From: Burkholderiaceae bacterium
GTDB lineage: Bacteria; Pseudomonadota; Gammaproteobacteria; Burkholderiales; Burkholderiaceae_E
DNA: 64,000 nucleotides
Direction of reading: 5' to 3'
NCBI GenBank assembly: GCA_024235875.1
Contig: JACKLP010000002.1
Coordinates: 1-64,000, forward strand
The position numbers were made by a program, and so were the translations under genes. The notes beneath the pieces were generated by a model. That model ran no database searches, was not told where the DNA came from, and saw nothing but the letters and a program-made list of their open reading frames with translations. The stretch's first letter is position 1; each line of letters opens with the position of its first letter. This document shows, in pieces, positions 25,059 through 34,523 of the stretch.

Positions 25059-26761
25059 GCCCGGCCGCGCGTCCGTTGGCTGCGCTCGACGCAGCCACGC
25101 TCGATGCGCTGATCGCGCCGCAGCTCGCGGCGCGGCCGAACGCCACGGCGTTCATCGACGGCTCGCGACATGTCGACTACACCGAGTTCGACGCGATCGT
25201 CGAGCGCATGGCGCATCGCTTCGCGGCGCTCGGCGTGGGCCCCGGCGATCGCGTGGCGCTGTGGTTGCCCAACAGCATCGAGTGGCTGGCGATGCTGTTC
25301 GGCCTGGCGCGGCTGGGGGCGGCCGCGGTGGCCGTGAACACGCGCTTCCGGGCGGGCGAGCTGGCGTATCTGCTCGAGCGCTCGCAAGCTCGCCTGCTGG
25401 TGCTGCAACTGAACTTTCGCAAGATCGACTTTCCAGCCGTGCTCGCCGACGTCGATCCGGCGCCGCTCGCGCACCTGTCGCGCGTGGCCGTCGTGGCGGC
25501 CGACGCCACGATGCCGGCCATGGTGCTCGGCAAGCCCACGGCGGCCTTCGATCCGGGCGCCATCGGCGCCGACCCGGCGGGCGCGACGAATGCTGCGACG
25601 AGCGACGACACCGGCTTGCAGCAAGCGCGGCGCGGGCTGGCAGCGGCGGCGCTTGCCGACCAGCCGGTGGCCTTGTTCACGACGTCCGGCACCACCAGCG
25701 GCCCGAAGCTCGTCCAACATACGCAGCGCACGCTCGCCTGGCATGCGGCGCGTGTCGCGCGCGCGATGGCATTCGGAGCGAGCGATGCGACGCTGTTGGG
25801 GGCGCTGCCGTTTTGCGGCGTGTTCGGGCTCGCTTCGGCGTTGGCGGCCATGGCCGGCGGCGCGCCGATCGTGCTGCAGGATGTCTTCGATGCGCCCGAT
25901 GCGGTGGCGCTGATCCGCGAACACGCCATCACGCACATGTTCGGCAGCGACGAGATGTACAAGCGCATGCTCGACGAGGCCGACGCCCAGGGCTGGACGC
26001 AGCCGTTTCCATCGGCGCGGCTCTTTGGCTATGCCGCTTTTCAGCCGGGTGGCGCCGAGTTCGCGAAGCAGGCGTGGGCGCGCGGTCTGCCACTGCTCGG
26101 CCTCTATGGGTCGAGCGAGGTGCAGGCACTGTTTTCGTTCCAGTCGCCCGATCGCCCGATCGACGAGCGACTCCAGGCCGGCGGCACCCCGGTGGGTGGC
26201 GCCGATGCACAGGTGCGCGTGCGCTGCGTCGACACCGGTGCGCTGCTGCCGCCGGGGCAAAGCGGTGAGCTCGAGATCCGGGCACCCAGCCGATTCGTCG
26301 GCTATCTGCACAACCCGGAAGCGACCGCGAAGGCCATCGGCGACGACGGTTTCTTCCGTACCGGTGATATCGGCCGCTTGCGCGCGGACGGCAGCTTCGT
26401 GTTCGAGACCCGCGCCGGCGACGCCATGCGGCTCGGTGGCTTCCTGGTGGGGCCGGGCGAGATCGAGGAAGTGCTCAAGGTGCAGCCGGGCGTGGCCGAT
26501 GCGCAAGTGGTGGCGGTCGAAGCCGACCATCGGATGCGCCCCGTGGCCTTCGTGATCGCGCAGCCCGCGATGGCCGCCGACGAGGCCCGGGCCGCTCGAC
26601 TGATTGCGGCCGTGGCCGAGGTGCTGGCGCCCTTCAAGGTGCCGGCGCGGCTGTGGTTCCTGGATGCGTTTCCGGTCACCGCGAGCGCCAACGGCACCAA
26701 GATCCAGCGTGCGCGGCTGCGCGAGATGGCGGTGGAGCGCCTGGCCTTGGAGCAGACGTGA
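25055..26761 (+). CDS. Acyl-CoA synthetase (AMP-dependent ligase)
   Basis: About 568 residues of the adenylate-forming superfamily. The P-loop is FTTSGTTSGPKLVQHT, with GLYGSSEVQ for the A5 motif, FFRTGDIGRL (A7) and a C-terminal lysine in ASANGTKIQRARL (A10). It activates a carboxylic acid to acyl-CoA. GTG 25055 is the likely start, because it forms a GTGA overlap with the DyP peroxidase stop and fits the family N-terminus. Longer frames run inside the peroxidase gene. The downstream PHA-system gene overlaps by one base (TGATG), suggesting a lipid or PHA role. Confidence 0.87.
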   Translation: MSPAARPLAALDAATLDALIAPQLAARPNATAFIDGSRHVDYTEFDAIVERMAHRFAALGVGPGDRVALWLPNSIEWLAMLFGLARLGAAAVAVNTRFRAGELAYLLERSQARLLVLQLNFRKIDFPAVLADVDPAPLAHLSRVAVVAADATMPAMVLGKPTAAFDPGAIGADPAGATNAATSDDTGLQQARRGLAAAALADQPVALFTTSGTTSGPKLVQHTQRTLAWHAARVARAMAFGASDATLLGALPFCGVFGLASALAAMAGGAPIVLQDVFDAPDAVALIREHAITHMFGSDEMYKRMLDEADAQGWTQPFPSARLFGYAAFQPGGAEFAKQAWARGLPLLGLYGSSEVQALFSFQSPDRPIDERLQAGGTPVGGADAQVRVRCVDTGALLPPGQSGELEIRAPSRFVGYLHNPEATAKAIGDDGFFRTGDIGRLRADGSFVFETRAGDAMRLGGFLVGPGEIEEVLKVQPGVADAQVVAVEADHRMRPVAFVIAQPAMAADEARAARLIAAVAEVLAPFKVPARLWFLDAFPVTASANGTKIQRARLREMAVERLALEQT

Positions 26762-27036
26762 TGTCGTCGCTATCGTTGACCCGGAAACACAAGCTGGGTA
26801 TCAAGCGTGCCCGCCAGGCTGCGTCGCGCGTCGCGGCCGAACTCGACGAGGCCTTCGGCATGCACAGCGAATGGGACGGCAATACGCTCAGGTTCACCCG
26901 CTCGGGTGTCACCGGCACGCTGGTCGTCAGCAAGGACAGCGTCCGGCTCGATGCCAAGCTCGGCCTGCTGCTCGCGGCGTTCAAGTCCCGGATCGAGGCG
27001 CAGGTGCACCACAACTTCGACGAGTACTTCGGCTAG
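26761..27036 (+). CDS. Polyhydroxyalkanoic acid system family protein
   Basis: This 91-residue protein of the PHA granule region family is small and basic, with LTRKHKLGIKRARQAASRVAAELDEAF as a block and a strand-rich end with VRLDAKLGLLLAAFKSRIEAQVHHNFDEYFG. Such proteins are encoded near PHA genes; their molecular role is not established. It is translationally coupled to the acyl-CoA synthetase (stop and start share one base) and faces the acyl-CoA-binding protein gene. Confidence 0.8.
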   Translation: MSSLSLTRKHKLGIKRARQAASRVAAELDEAFGMHSEWDGNTLRFTRSGVTGTLVVSKDSVRLDAKLGLLLAAFKSRIEAQVHHNFDEYFG

Positions 27037-27042
27037 TCGGCC

Positions 27043-27300
27043 CTAGTCGCGCAGCGAGTCGACCAACTCGATGTACTCGTGCATGGCGTCCTTGGATGGC
27101 TTTCCGGCTTCACCCGACCAGGCGTCCCACTTCGCGCGGCCGACGAAATCCGTGAGTCCCGGCCGCTTGCCGGTCGCGTCGCCCTCGGTCGCCTGCTTGT
27201 ACAGCGCGTAGAGCCGCAGCAGCGTCGCATTGTCGGGCCGCTCCGGGAGTGTCTTCGAATCGGCGACCGCCGCCTTGAATCGCTGTTCGAGACCCGCCAT
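27043..27300 (-). CDS. Acyl-CoA-binding protein (ACBP)
   Basis: This 85-residue four-helix ACBP is almost exactly the family size. The acyl-CoA binding signature is intact: LYALYKQATEGD followed by RPGLTDFVGRAKWDAW. It would buffer long-chain acyl-CoA in the cytosol for the reductase and acyltransferase encoded nearby. GGGAGG lies just before the ATG. It is divergent from the wax ester synthase gene across a 78-base spacer that contains an operator-like palindrome. Confidence 0.93.
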   Translation of the reverse strand: MAGLEQRFKAAVADSKTLPERPDNATLLRLYALYKQATEGDATGKRPGLTDFVGRAKWDAWSGEAGKPSKDAMHEYIELVDSLRD

Positions 27301-27332
27301 GACAACCTCCCGTATTGCTCGCCAAACCGCGG

Positions 27333-27357
27333 ATCCGGTCCCCGGTCCGGATAATAT
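27333..27357. promoter_or_regulatory. Operator-like inverted repeat and -10 region upstream of WS/DGAT
   Basis: ATCCGGTCC (27333-27341) and GGTCCGGAT (27344-27352) form a 20-bp inverted repeat with one mismatched pair, the size and symmetry of a TetR-family operator. It abuts TAATAT (27352-27357), a possible -10 hexamer, 21 bases before the WS/DGAT start. A TetR gene lies at 28871-29533. The link is inference. Confidence 0.4.
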
Positions 27358-27378
27358 TAGCGCGAAGGAGACAGGCCG

Positions 27379-28809
27379 ATGTATTCGGACGCGATGTCTG
27401 GCGTCGATCATGCGTGGCTCAGGATGGACAGCGACGCCAACCCGATGACGATCGTCGGCGTGATGCTGTTCGATCGACCGCTCGGTCATGCCGAGATCGC
27501 CTCGGTGCTCGAGTCGCGCCTGTTGCCCTTCGATCGTTTCCGTCAATACGTCGTCGAACAGCAAACCGGCGCCGAATGGGTCGACGATCCGACCTTCAAG
27601 CTCGAGAATCATCTGCGTGAGGCCGTGCTTCGCGGTGCCGCCGACGATGCCGAGCTTCAGCGACTGGTCGGGGAGCTGGCCTCCGAGCCTCTCGATCCCG
27701 ACCGCCCGCTGTGGCAGTTTCACCATGTCACCAACTACCGTGGTGGCAGCGCGTTGATCGCCCGGATCCACCATTGCATTGCCGACGGCATAGCCCTGAT
27801 CCGCGTGGTCCTCGCGCTCACCGACGAAACCGCGACCCCCGCCAGGGCAGTGCCGCGGCCACGAACCGATCGAGCCGCCGCGCCGGTGGACGGCGACGGA
27901 TGGCAGGGGCTCGTTCGGAACGCGGCGACGATGCTGCCTCACCTGCTGACGCAGGCCATCGATCCGGACCGGCTCTCGAGCTATGTCGGCGGCGTCGCCC
28001 GCATGCTCGGCGATGCGGCCCGGCTCGCGTTTCTGCCTCCGGACTCGTCCAGCGCGCTGAAGGGCTCGCCCGCCGGGCGCAAGCAGGTCGCCTGGAATGC
28101 GCCGATGCCGCTCGACGAGCTCAAGACCGTTGCCCGCGCCCTGGGCGTCTCGGTCAACGACGTCCTGCTCTGTTGCGTGGCGGGTGCGCTGCGCCGCCAT
28201 CTGGTCGCGCGCGGCGACCACCTCCCCGCCGACGCGGAACTGCGGACCATGGTTCCCGTGAACCTTCGGGCCTCGGGCGATTCGCTCTCGCTGGGGAACT
28301 GCTTTGGCCTGGTCCCGCTGAGCCTGCCGGTCGGAATCGAGAATCCGGTCGCCCGGCTCGCCGAGCTAGGTCGGCGGATGGGCGAGCTCAAGCACGGCTA
28401 CCAGGCGGTGCTGGCCTTCTTGCTGCTGGCGGCGGTCGGGCGCCTGCCGCGAGCCTTCGAGGCGATGGTCCTGGAACGATTCTCTCAGCGCAGTACGGCC
28501 GTGATGACCAATGTCCCGGGCCCTCGCGAGCCCCGCTATTTCGCGGGCGCCCGGATCGAGCGACTGATGTTCTGGGTGCCGCAGTCGGGTGATATCGGCG
28601 TCGGGATCTCGGTCCTCTCGTACAACGACACGGTCCAGTTCGGCGTCGTCGCCGATCAGGCGGTCTGTGCGCGGCCCGAAGAGGTGGTGGCCGGCTTCGC
28701 ACCCGAGTTCGAACGACTGCTGATGTGCCTCGCGATGCTGCCCGGCGGTGCGATCGACGACTGCGAGCGGGACTCTGCCCTGGTCGAATCCCTGCTCGCC
28801 GAGTACTGA
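27379..28809 (+). CDS. Wax ester synthase / diacylglycerol acyltransferase (WS/DGAT)
   Basis: This 476-residue bifunctional acyltransferase of the bacterial WS/DGAT family joins a fatty alcohol (or diacylglycerol) and acyl-CoA to make wax ester (or triacylglycerol) at the inner membrane. The catalytic HHxxxDG motif is HHCIADG near residue 132. Other conserved blocks are DHAWLRMDS at the N-terminus, LWQFHH, MVPVNLR, NCFG and MTNVPGP. An AAGGAG ribosome site lies ten bases before the ATG. It converges with the TetR gene and stands beside ACBP, a phasin and a fatty acyl-CoA reductase, the full set for wax storage. Confidence 0.93.
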   Translation: MYSDAMSGVDHAWLRMDSDANPMTIVGVMLFDRPLGHAEIASVLESRLLPFDRFRQYVVEQQTGAEWVDDPTFKLENHLREAVLRGAADDAELQRLVGELASEPLDPDRPLWQFHHVTNYRGGSALIARIHHCIADGIALIRVVLALTDETATPARAVPRPRTDRAAAPVDGDGWQGLVRNAATMLPHLLTQAIDPDRLSSYVGGVARMLGDAARLAFLPPDSSSALKGSPAGRKQVAWNAPMPLDELKTVARALGVSVNDVLLCCVAGALRRHLVARGDHLPADAELRTMVPVNLRASGDSLSLGNCFGLVPLSLPVGIENPVARLAELGRRMGELKHGYQAVLAFLLLAAVGRLPRAFEAMVLERFSQRSTAVMTNVPGPREPRYFAGARIERLMFWVPQSGDIGVGISVLSYNDTVQFGVVADQAVCARPEEVVAGFAPEFERLLMCLAMLPGGAIDDCERDSALVESLLAEY

Positions 28810-28870
28810 CGCGACGGCGGATCGCATCGCCGCCGGCATCCTTCGGCACGGCGCTCCGTGACGCGCGGCG

Positions 28871-29533
28871 TCAGGTCCGCGCCAGGTATTCGGCGGCCAG
28901 CCGGCGCAGTAGTTCGGCACCGTCGGGGTCGAGATGCGGGGCGACCAGCGCGAGAACGTGGTACGCGCCGCGCGCGATCGCCGCACTCTGGTAGTCGGCC
29001 TGCTCGAACCGGTCGGCGTTGCCGACATATTCGAACGAGAGCCAGTAGGTCGCCAGCACGACCATGTTGGTCGCCAGCGCGTCGACTTCCATGGGGTGCG
29101 CCCGCATCCGGCCCGAATCGATCAGCGCTTCGCATAGCGCGAGCGCGGCCTTGCGCTTGCGCTCGACGACGCTGTGGAAATGTCGCTCCAGGCGGCGGTT
29201 TCGCGACACCAGGTCGTTCAGGTTGCGATAGACGAACCGGTAGCGCCAGATCGATTCGAACAACAGGTGCAGGAACAGCCATGCGTCCTCGAAGTGCACG
29301 GGGCCGCGCAGCGGCGTGTCCAGCAGCGGATCGATCTCGCGCTCGAACTGTTCGAACAGCGCCCCGACGATCTCTTCCTTGTGACGGAAGTGGTAGTAGA
29401 GGTTGCCCGAGCTGATGCCGACCTCGTCGCCGATCGCGCTCGTGGTCACGTTCGGCTCGCCGAACTGGTTGAACAAACGCAACGAGGCTTCCAGGATGCG
29501 TTCCCGGGTCGGGCGCGCTGGCTTGCGAGGCAT
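28871..29533 (-). CDS. TetR-family transcriptional regulator
   Basis: This 220-residue regulator has an N-terminal helix-turn-helix: TRERILEASLRLFNQFG, TTSAIGDEVGISSGNLYYHFRHKEEIV. The C-terminal ligand domain is helical, with a family-typical WRYRFVYRNL block. It is the last gene of a minus-strand set with phasin and patatin (5-base gap to the patatin stop). It probably senses an acyl-CoA or fatty acid and controls the storage genes, perhaps through the inverted repeat at 27333-27352. ATG 29533 is preferred to ATG 29554, which lies inside the patatin gene. Confidence 0.85.
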   Translation of the reverse strand: MPRKPARPTRERILEASLRLFNQFGEPNVTTSAIGDEVGISSGNLYYHFRHKEEIVGALFEQFEREIDPLLDTPLRGPVHFEDAWLFLHLLFESIWRYRFVYRNLNDLVSRNRRLERHFHSVVERKRKAALALCEALIDSGRMRAHPMEVDALATNMVVLATYWLSFEYVGNADRFEQADYQSAAIARGAYHVLALVAPHLDPDGAELLRRLAAEYLART

Positions 29534-29538
29534 GTCGC

Positions 29539-30774
29539 CTAGCCTCGACGCCATCGGGCGATCCCGGCATCGAGATCGTCCAGGGTGTGCGACAGGGTGT
29601 TCAGCGCGCGCCCGAGCGCACCCGCGCCAGCATGACGACGTGTGGCCGGATCGAGCAAACGACGCTGCGGATCGTTCAGGACGGTCGTGTCGAGCCACAG
29701 CCCATGGCGGGCGAGCTTGGCACCGAGTTCGTCGGCGCGCGATATCAGGTCGGCACGGGTCCGCTGGTACGCATGTTCGCACAGGCGGCGGCGCGCCGAG
29801 ACGCTAAACATGTTCGTGAAGAAGATGTCCGGGTCGTCGTGGTGCGGCTCGAACAGCACGATGTCGGCGCCCGGATGCGTGTGCGCGTAGCGCTCCATGC
29901 CCACCGTCATGCGGGAGTGGATCGCGGTGCGCACCGATTGCGACAGCAACGCGGGCAGGCCGGCCGACGACACTCGCCGTGCGCGTGGCTCATGGCTCGA
30001 GTACGGGACCAGGGGGTTCGCGCAGATCACGAGTCCGGCGCCTTCGCGTAGCGCCACCGACGCGTGCATCGTCTTGTTCAGCGCGCCATCGACATACTGA
30101 CGGCCGTGGATCGTCACCGGTTTGAACAGCCCCGGCACCGCGCTCGAGGCGATCACTGCCCGCGAGATCGGCATGTCGTCGTGACCCGGTTCGCCGAACG
30201 CCACGGTCTCGGCGCTGTCGATGTCGGTGGCCACGACACGAAGGCAGGCTCGCAGTTGGCGGAAGTCGTCGGTTCGTCCCGCGGCACCGAACAGGGCCGC
30301 CAGATGACTTCGGAACGGCTCGGCGTCGTAGATGCCGTTCGGCAGCAAGCTGCCGGCGCGCTGCAGCGTGCGCCAGCCGGCCGAACTCAGGCCTGCGCCG
30401 AGATCCTCGAATCCGCGCCCGACCGCCGCGCGAGTCAGTCCTCGTAGGTGGCGGATCGCCCGTGCGAACTCGGGCAGGTCCGGCCGCAGTACGCCTGCGG
30501 GGTCGAAGCTCGGGCCTTCGGCTTCCGCCTCGACGAAGATGCGCGCCAGGCGGCGCGACGATATGCCGTTGGCGAGTGCCGACGCGATGAATGCGCCGGC
30601 ACTGACGCCGACATAGACGTCCATGCGGGTCAGATCGAGCCCGGAGATCGACTCCTCGATCGCGACGAGCGCGCCGATCTCCCAGGCGACACCCAGGAAC
30701 CCGCCACCGGCCAGGGCCAGGCCGATCCGTTCCGGGTCGGTCGGCCGCGACGCGCTCGCAGGCGAGATCGTCAT
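29539..30774 (-). CDS. Patatin-like phospholipase
   Basis: This 411-residue serine lipase of the patatin family has the oxyanion loop ALAGGGFLG near residue 24, the nucleophile elbow GVSAG near residue 58, and the catalytic dyad aspartate in YVDGALN. It would hydrolyse acyl esters of phospholipids or stored neutral lipid. There is no signal peptide, so it acts in the cytosol or on inclusions. It sits between the phasin and TetR genes with gaps of 23 and 5 bases, which points to one operon. Confidence 0.9.
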   Translation of the reverse strand: MTISPASASRPTDPERIGLALAGGGFLGVAWEIGALVAIEESISGLDLTRMDVYVGVSAGAFIASALANGISSRRLARIFVEAEAEGPSFDPAGVLRPDLPEFARAIRHLRGLTRAAVGRGFEDLGAGLSSAGWRTLQRAGSLLPNGIYDAEPFRSHLAALFGAAGRTDDFRQLRACLRVVATDIDSAETVAFGEPGHDDMPISRAVIASSAVPGLFKPVTIHGRQYVDGALNKTMHASVALREGAGLVICANPLVPYSSHEPRARRVSSAGLPALLSQSVRTAIHSRMTVGMERYAHTHPGADIVLFEPHHDDPDIFFTNMFSVSARRRLCEHAYQRTRADLISRADELGAKLARHGLWLDTTVLNDPQRRLLDPATRRHAGAGALGRALNTLSHTLDDLDAGIARWRRG

Positions 30775-30797
30775 CGTTGCCGCCTAGCCGCTTGCAC

Positions 30798-31340
30798 TCA
30801 CTGCGCCGGCGCCTGGCTCTTGGCCGGCTTGCGAGGCGTCTTCGTGGCGGCCGCTTTCTTCGCAGTGGTTCCCGATGCGGCTCGCTTGCGAGGCTTCTTG
30901 GCGGCCGGACGGTCCCCGAGCGCCTGGACGCTCGCGTTGAGTTCGTCGACGCGCCTGGCCAGCCGCTCGACTTCCTTGCTGGTGGGCACGCCCAGTCGTG
31001 ACAGGGCGCGCTCGACCCGGGTCTCGAACACGTGCTCGAGCCGGTCCCAGGACCCGGTCGCCTGGCGCGAGATCTCGGCGGCGGCCTCGTTCAGACGACC
31101 ACTGACGATCTCGATCTTGGCCTCGGCGGCGTCGCGGGTGGTCTGCTGAAGCCGGTTTCCTTCCTTGACCAGGGCCTCGAATGCCTTGTTGCCCTCGGCC
31201 TGCGCCTTGCTGAATGCGCCAAGGCCGGCGAGCCAAATCTGCTGAGCCGATTCGCGGATCGCCGAGGCGAACTCGGCATTGCTGGCCGCGGAGCGGCGGC
31301 GTCCACCGGACTTGGATTTCGCGGGTTTCTTCGCTGCCAT
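30798..31340 (-). CDS. Phasin family protein (PhaF-like)
   Basis: This 180-residue granule-coating protein has the phasin core IRESAQQIWLAGLGAFSKAQAEG, then long amphipathic helices with a coiled-coil character. It ends in a Lys/Ala/Pro-rich tail (AAKKPRKRAAS, TAKKAAATKTP) like the histone-H1-type tail of PhaF, which binds DNA. It would cover PHA or wax inclusions and help segregate them with the nucleoid. ATG 31340 follows GAGGAAG. It leads the phasin-patatin-TetR operon and is divergent from the fatty acyl-CoA reductase. Confidence 0.88.
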   Translation of the reverse strand: MAAKKPAKSKSGGRRRSAASNAEFASAIRESAQQIWLAGLGAFSKAQAEGNKAFEALVKEGNRLQQTTRDAAEAKIEIVSGRLNEAAAEISRQATGSWDRLEHVFETRVERALSRLGVPTSKEVERLARRVDELNASVQALGDRPAAKKPRKRAASGTTAKKAAATKTPRKPAKSQAPAQ

Positions 31341-31567
31341 GGGGGCTTCCTCGAGTAGCGGTGCTCGCACCATGTTTGCACCAATCGCAATCCAGTTTAT
31401 TGAGGTCGATTAGAGAATGCACCCTAGCAACGCGCCCGGCCGCGGCTGCGCGTGCGATGTGTCCTTCGGTGACACATGACAAGCCGCACGTGGGCGCGTC
31501 GATTGCCTCCTTCGAGGGCACGTGCAATGCTTGACGAGATGCAGCAGGGCAAGGACGGATCAGCGCG

Positions 31568-33550
31568 ATGAAGTACTTCGTGACCGGGGCAACGGGATTT
31601 ATCGGCAAGCGGCTGGTTCGTCGGCTGTTGCGGCGCCGCGGTGCCATCGTGTACTTCCTGATGCGAGACGCGTCCACGGAGCGCCTGAAGGCGCTCTACG
31701 ATTTCTGGGGTGTCGATCGGCGCCGCGCGATTCCGATTGCCGGTGACCTGACTCGAGAGCACCTGGGGATCAAGGCGAGCGATCGGCGCGCATTGGCGGG
31801 CAAGATCGATCACCTGTTCCACCTGGCGGCGGTCTACGACCTGAAGGCCGATGCCGCGTCACAGGTGGCGGTCAATGTCGACGGTACGCGCCGGGTCGTG
31901 GAACTCGCGAACCTGCTCCGGGTCGGCACGCTGCACCATGTGTCGTCGATCGCGGCAGCCGGACTGTATCGGGGCGTGTTCCGCGAAACGATGTTCGCGG
32001 AGGCCGAGGCGCTCGAGCACCCGTACTTCGCGACCAAGCACGATTCCGAGCGCATCGTTCGCGAGCAGGCCGAGGTGCCTGTTCGCATCTACCGGCCGGG
32101 CATCGTCGTCGGCGACTCGAAGACCGGCGAGATCGACAAGATCGACGGGCCCTACTACTTCTTCAAACTGATCCAGCGCGTGCGCGATCTGCTGCCGGCC
32201 TGGATGCCGACGATCGGGATCGAGGGCGGGCGGATCAACATCGTGCCGGTCGACTTCGTCGTCGACGCGATGATCCACATCGCGCACCGGCGCGGGCTCG
32301 ACGGGCGCTGCTTCCATCTCGTCGATCCGCGGCCGATGCGTGTCGGCGAAGTGATCTCGACGCTCGCCGACGCGGCGCATGCGCCCACGCCCACGCTGCG
32401 ACTGAACGCCGCGCTGCTGGGCCTGGTTCCGTCGATCGTGCGGCGCAGCCTGCTCTCGCTCGGTCCGGTGCGGCGGATCCGGGACGCGATCCTCGATGAT
32501 CTGGGCCTGCCGGCGCAGATCGTCGATTTCCTCAACTATCCGACGCGCTTCGATTGTCGTGAGACCTTGCGCGCACTCGAGGGCTCGGGCATCGCGTGCC
32601 CGAGCCTGCGCGACTATGCGTGGGTGTTGTGGGACTACTGGGAGCGCCACCTCGATCCGGACCTCTTCGTCGAGCGCTCCTTGCGCCAGGAGATGGCCGG
32701 CAAGGTGGTGCTGATCACCGGGGGCTCGTCCGGCATCGGGCTTGCGGCCGCGCGCAAGATCGCTGGCGCGGCGCGGGCCACGGTGATCTGCGGGCGCGAC
32801 CGCAAGAAGCTCGCGCAGGCGCGCGAGGTCGTGGCGGCCGACGGCCATCGGCTGCACACCTATGTCGCGGATCTGGCCGATATGGAGGACTGTGATCGAC
32901 TCGTCGATCGGATCATCGAGGAACACGGGGCCATCGATGTCGTGGTCAACAATGCGGGGCGCTCGATTCGTCGGGGAATCGAGGCGAGCTTCGATCGCTT
33001 CCACGATGTCCAGCGAACGATGCAGCTCAACTACTTCGGCGCCGTGCGCACGACGATGCGCGCCCTGCCACACATGCTGCGTCAGCGCTCGGGACATATC
33101 GTCAACATCAGTTCGATCGGGGTGCTGACCAACGCGCCCCGATTCTCGGCCTATGTCGCCAGCAAGGCCGCGCTCGACGCCTGGTCGCGCTGCGCCGCGA
33201 GCGAGTTCGCCGATGCCGGGATCACGTTTACGACGATCAACATGCCGCTGGTGCGAACGCCGATGATCGCGCCGACCAAGCTCTACAACAACGTGCCGAC
33301 GCTGTCACCGGACGAAGCCGGCGATCTGGTGGTCAAGGCGATCGTCGAGAAGCCGGTCCGCATCGCGACCGGTCTCGGTCGATTCGGCGAGATCGTGCAC
33401 ACCCTGACCCCGCGTCTGGCGCAGGTCCTGATGAATACGTCGTTTCGGATGTTCCCCGACTCGGGCGCGGCCGGCGGGCGCCAGGGCGCGTCGCGGCTCA
33501 GTGCCGATCAGGCCGCCTTCCAGCAGCTATTGCGCGGCATTCACTTCTGA
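31568..33550 (+). CDS. Two-domain fatty acyl-CoA reductase (alcohol-forming)
   Basis: This 660-residue fusion has an extended SDR domain of the male-sterility/NAD-binding 4 type in residues 1-365: GATGFIGKRL, HLAAVYDL, and YFATK as the YxxxK. Residues 375-640 are a classical SDR: ITGGSSGIGLAAA, NNAG, NISSIG and YVASK. This matches the approximately 660-residue bacterial enzymes, such as the Marinobacter and mycobacterial ones, that reduce fatty acyl-CoA to aldehyde and then to alcohol. The alcohol would feed the WS/DGAT at 27379. It is divergent from the phasin gene across 227 bases in which I see no clear operator. The 3' end overlaps the convergent lipase gene by 10 bases. Confidence 0.9.
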   Translation: MKYFVTGATGFIGKRLVRRLLRRRGAIVYFLMRDASTERLKALYDFWGVDRRRAIPIAGDLTREHLGIKASDRRALAGKIDHLFHLAAVYDLKADAASQVAVNVDGTRRVVELANLLRVGTLHHVSSIAAAGLYRGVFRETMFAEAEALEHPYFATKHDSERIVREQAEVPVRIYRPGIVVGDSKTGEIDKIDGPYYFFKLIQRVRDLLPAWMPTIGIEGGRINIVPVDFVVDAMIHIAHRRGLDGRCFHLVDPRPMRVGEVISTLADAAHAPTPTLRLNAALLGLVPSIVRRSLLSLGPVRRIRDAILDDLGLPAQIVDFLNYPTRFDCRETLRALEGSGIACPSLRDYAWVLWDYWERHLDPDLFVERSLRQEMAGKVVLITGGSSGIGLAAARKIAGAARATVICGRDRKKLAQAREVVAADGHRLHTYVADLADMEDCDRLVDRIIEEHGAIDVVVNNAGRSIRRGIEASFDRFHDVQRTMQLNYFGAVRTTMRALPHMLRQRSGHIVNISSIGVLTNAPRFSAYVASKAALDAWSRCAASEFADAGITFTTINMPLVRTPMIAPTKLYNNVPTLSPDEAGDLVVKAIVEKPVRIATGLGRFGEIVHTLTPRLAQVLMNTSFRMFPDSGAAGGRQGASRLSADQAAFQQLLRGIHF

Positions 33551-34476
33551 TGAGCGGGCGCTGTCACCGAATCGGCTCGATCCAGGGCCTCGAGTACCGC
33601 GGCCTGCACCCGGTGGTCGTCGAGCATCGCCATGTGCCCGACGCCGCTGACCTCGATCGTGGTCGCACCCGGAATGGTCTGGCCCGATTGCGGCGTGACG
33701 ATGTTGTCATGATGACTGAGGATGACCGTGAAGGCACCGGCCGGCGGCGGCGCCTCGCGCGCCGCAAGCTGCGCCAGCCAGCGGCTGCCGATGCGCATCT
33801 GGCGGGCGTTTCGCGCGGGCGAGAGGCTGGCGATCCGGGTTCCCCGGTGCGGCGAGCCGATCGTGGCCACGCCCGCGATGTGTTGCCAGCCCTCGCGGGC
33901 CAGGTAGGCGCGGATCGCGAGGCCGCCCATGCTGTGGCCGACCAGCGCCACGCGCTCGGCGCCGGTGCGCTGGCGCAGGCGATCGATGCCTGCCTCGAGA
34001 ATGTCCGGGTAGCGGTCGATCGAACCGAATGGTGGCTCCAGGTCGACGGCGCCCAGCGGGTGGCCGGCCTTGGCCAGGCGAGGCGCGAACCGTCGCCACA
34101 GGCCTCGATTGCAGCAATAGCCATGCACGAGCAGCACCGGAATGCGGCCGGTAGTCGTCTGGCTGCGGACGGCCCGCCTTGCAAGGAAGGGCTGATCCCA
34201 GGCGAAGACCCGCAAGGATGCGGCGACCTCGCCAAGCCAGAGCCGCGGCACGGCCATTGCGTCGACTCGCCAGGCCGGCACCATCGGGCCGCCCACCCGG
34301 CGGGCGATCAGGAACTCCAGACCCAGCACCGCTGCATAGCAGACCAGCGCGGTCACGACCGAGACCGCGATCGCTGTCGCCGGATGCCAGCCACCACGCA
34401 GGATCAGCCCGGCCGAAAGCGCGGCAATCGCCGTTGCGATCCCGGCCAGCACCAGCCGCAGTATCGTTGCCATCAT
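33541..34476 (-). CDS. Alpha/beta-hydrolase (lipase/esterase) with N-terminal membrane anchor
   Basis: This 311-residue protein has two N-terminal hydrophobic helices (ILRLVLAGIATAIAALSAGLIL and a second near residue 40), then a lipase domain. The domain begins at IPVLLVHGYCCNRGLW (oxyanion HG), has the nucleophile elbow GHSMGG, SPHRGT, and a C-terminal catalytic histidine in GVGHMAML. It would hydrolyse an ester such as stored wax or triacylglycerol at the membrane. Tandem ATGs at 34476 and 34473 start it; no strong ribosome site is visible. It lies between the acyl-CoA reductase (convergent) and the FFLDDLYG protein (divergent). Confidence 0.82.
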   Translation of the reverse strand: MMATILRLVLAGIATAIAALSAGLILRGGWHPATAIAVSVVTALVCYAAVLGLEFLIARRVGGPMVPAWRVDAMAVPRLWLGEVAASLRVFAWDQPFLARRAVRSQTTTGRIPVLLVHGYCCNRGLWRRFAPRLAKAGHPLGAVDLEPPFGSIDRYPDILEAGIDRLRQRTGAERVALVGHSMGGLAIRAYLAREGWQHIAGVATIGSPHRGTRIASLSPARNARQMRIGSRWLAQLAAREAPPPAGAFTVILSHHDNIVTPQSGQTIPGATTIEVSGVGHMAMLDDHRVQAAVLEALDRADSVTAPAHQK

Positions 34477-34523
34477 GACGGGACGGCCTGGAAGCGGCCG
34501 GCCACCGAGCGCAGGGGCGGCCG

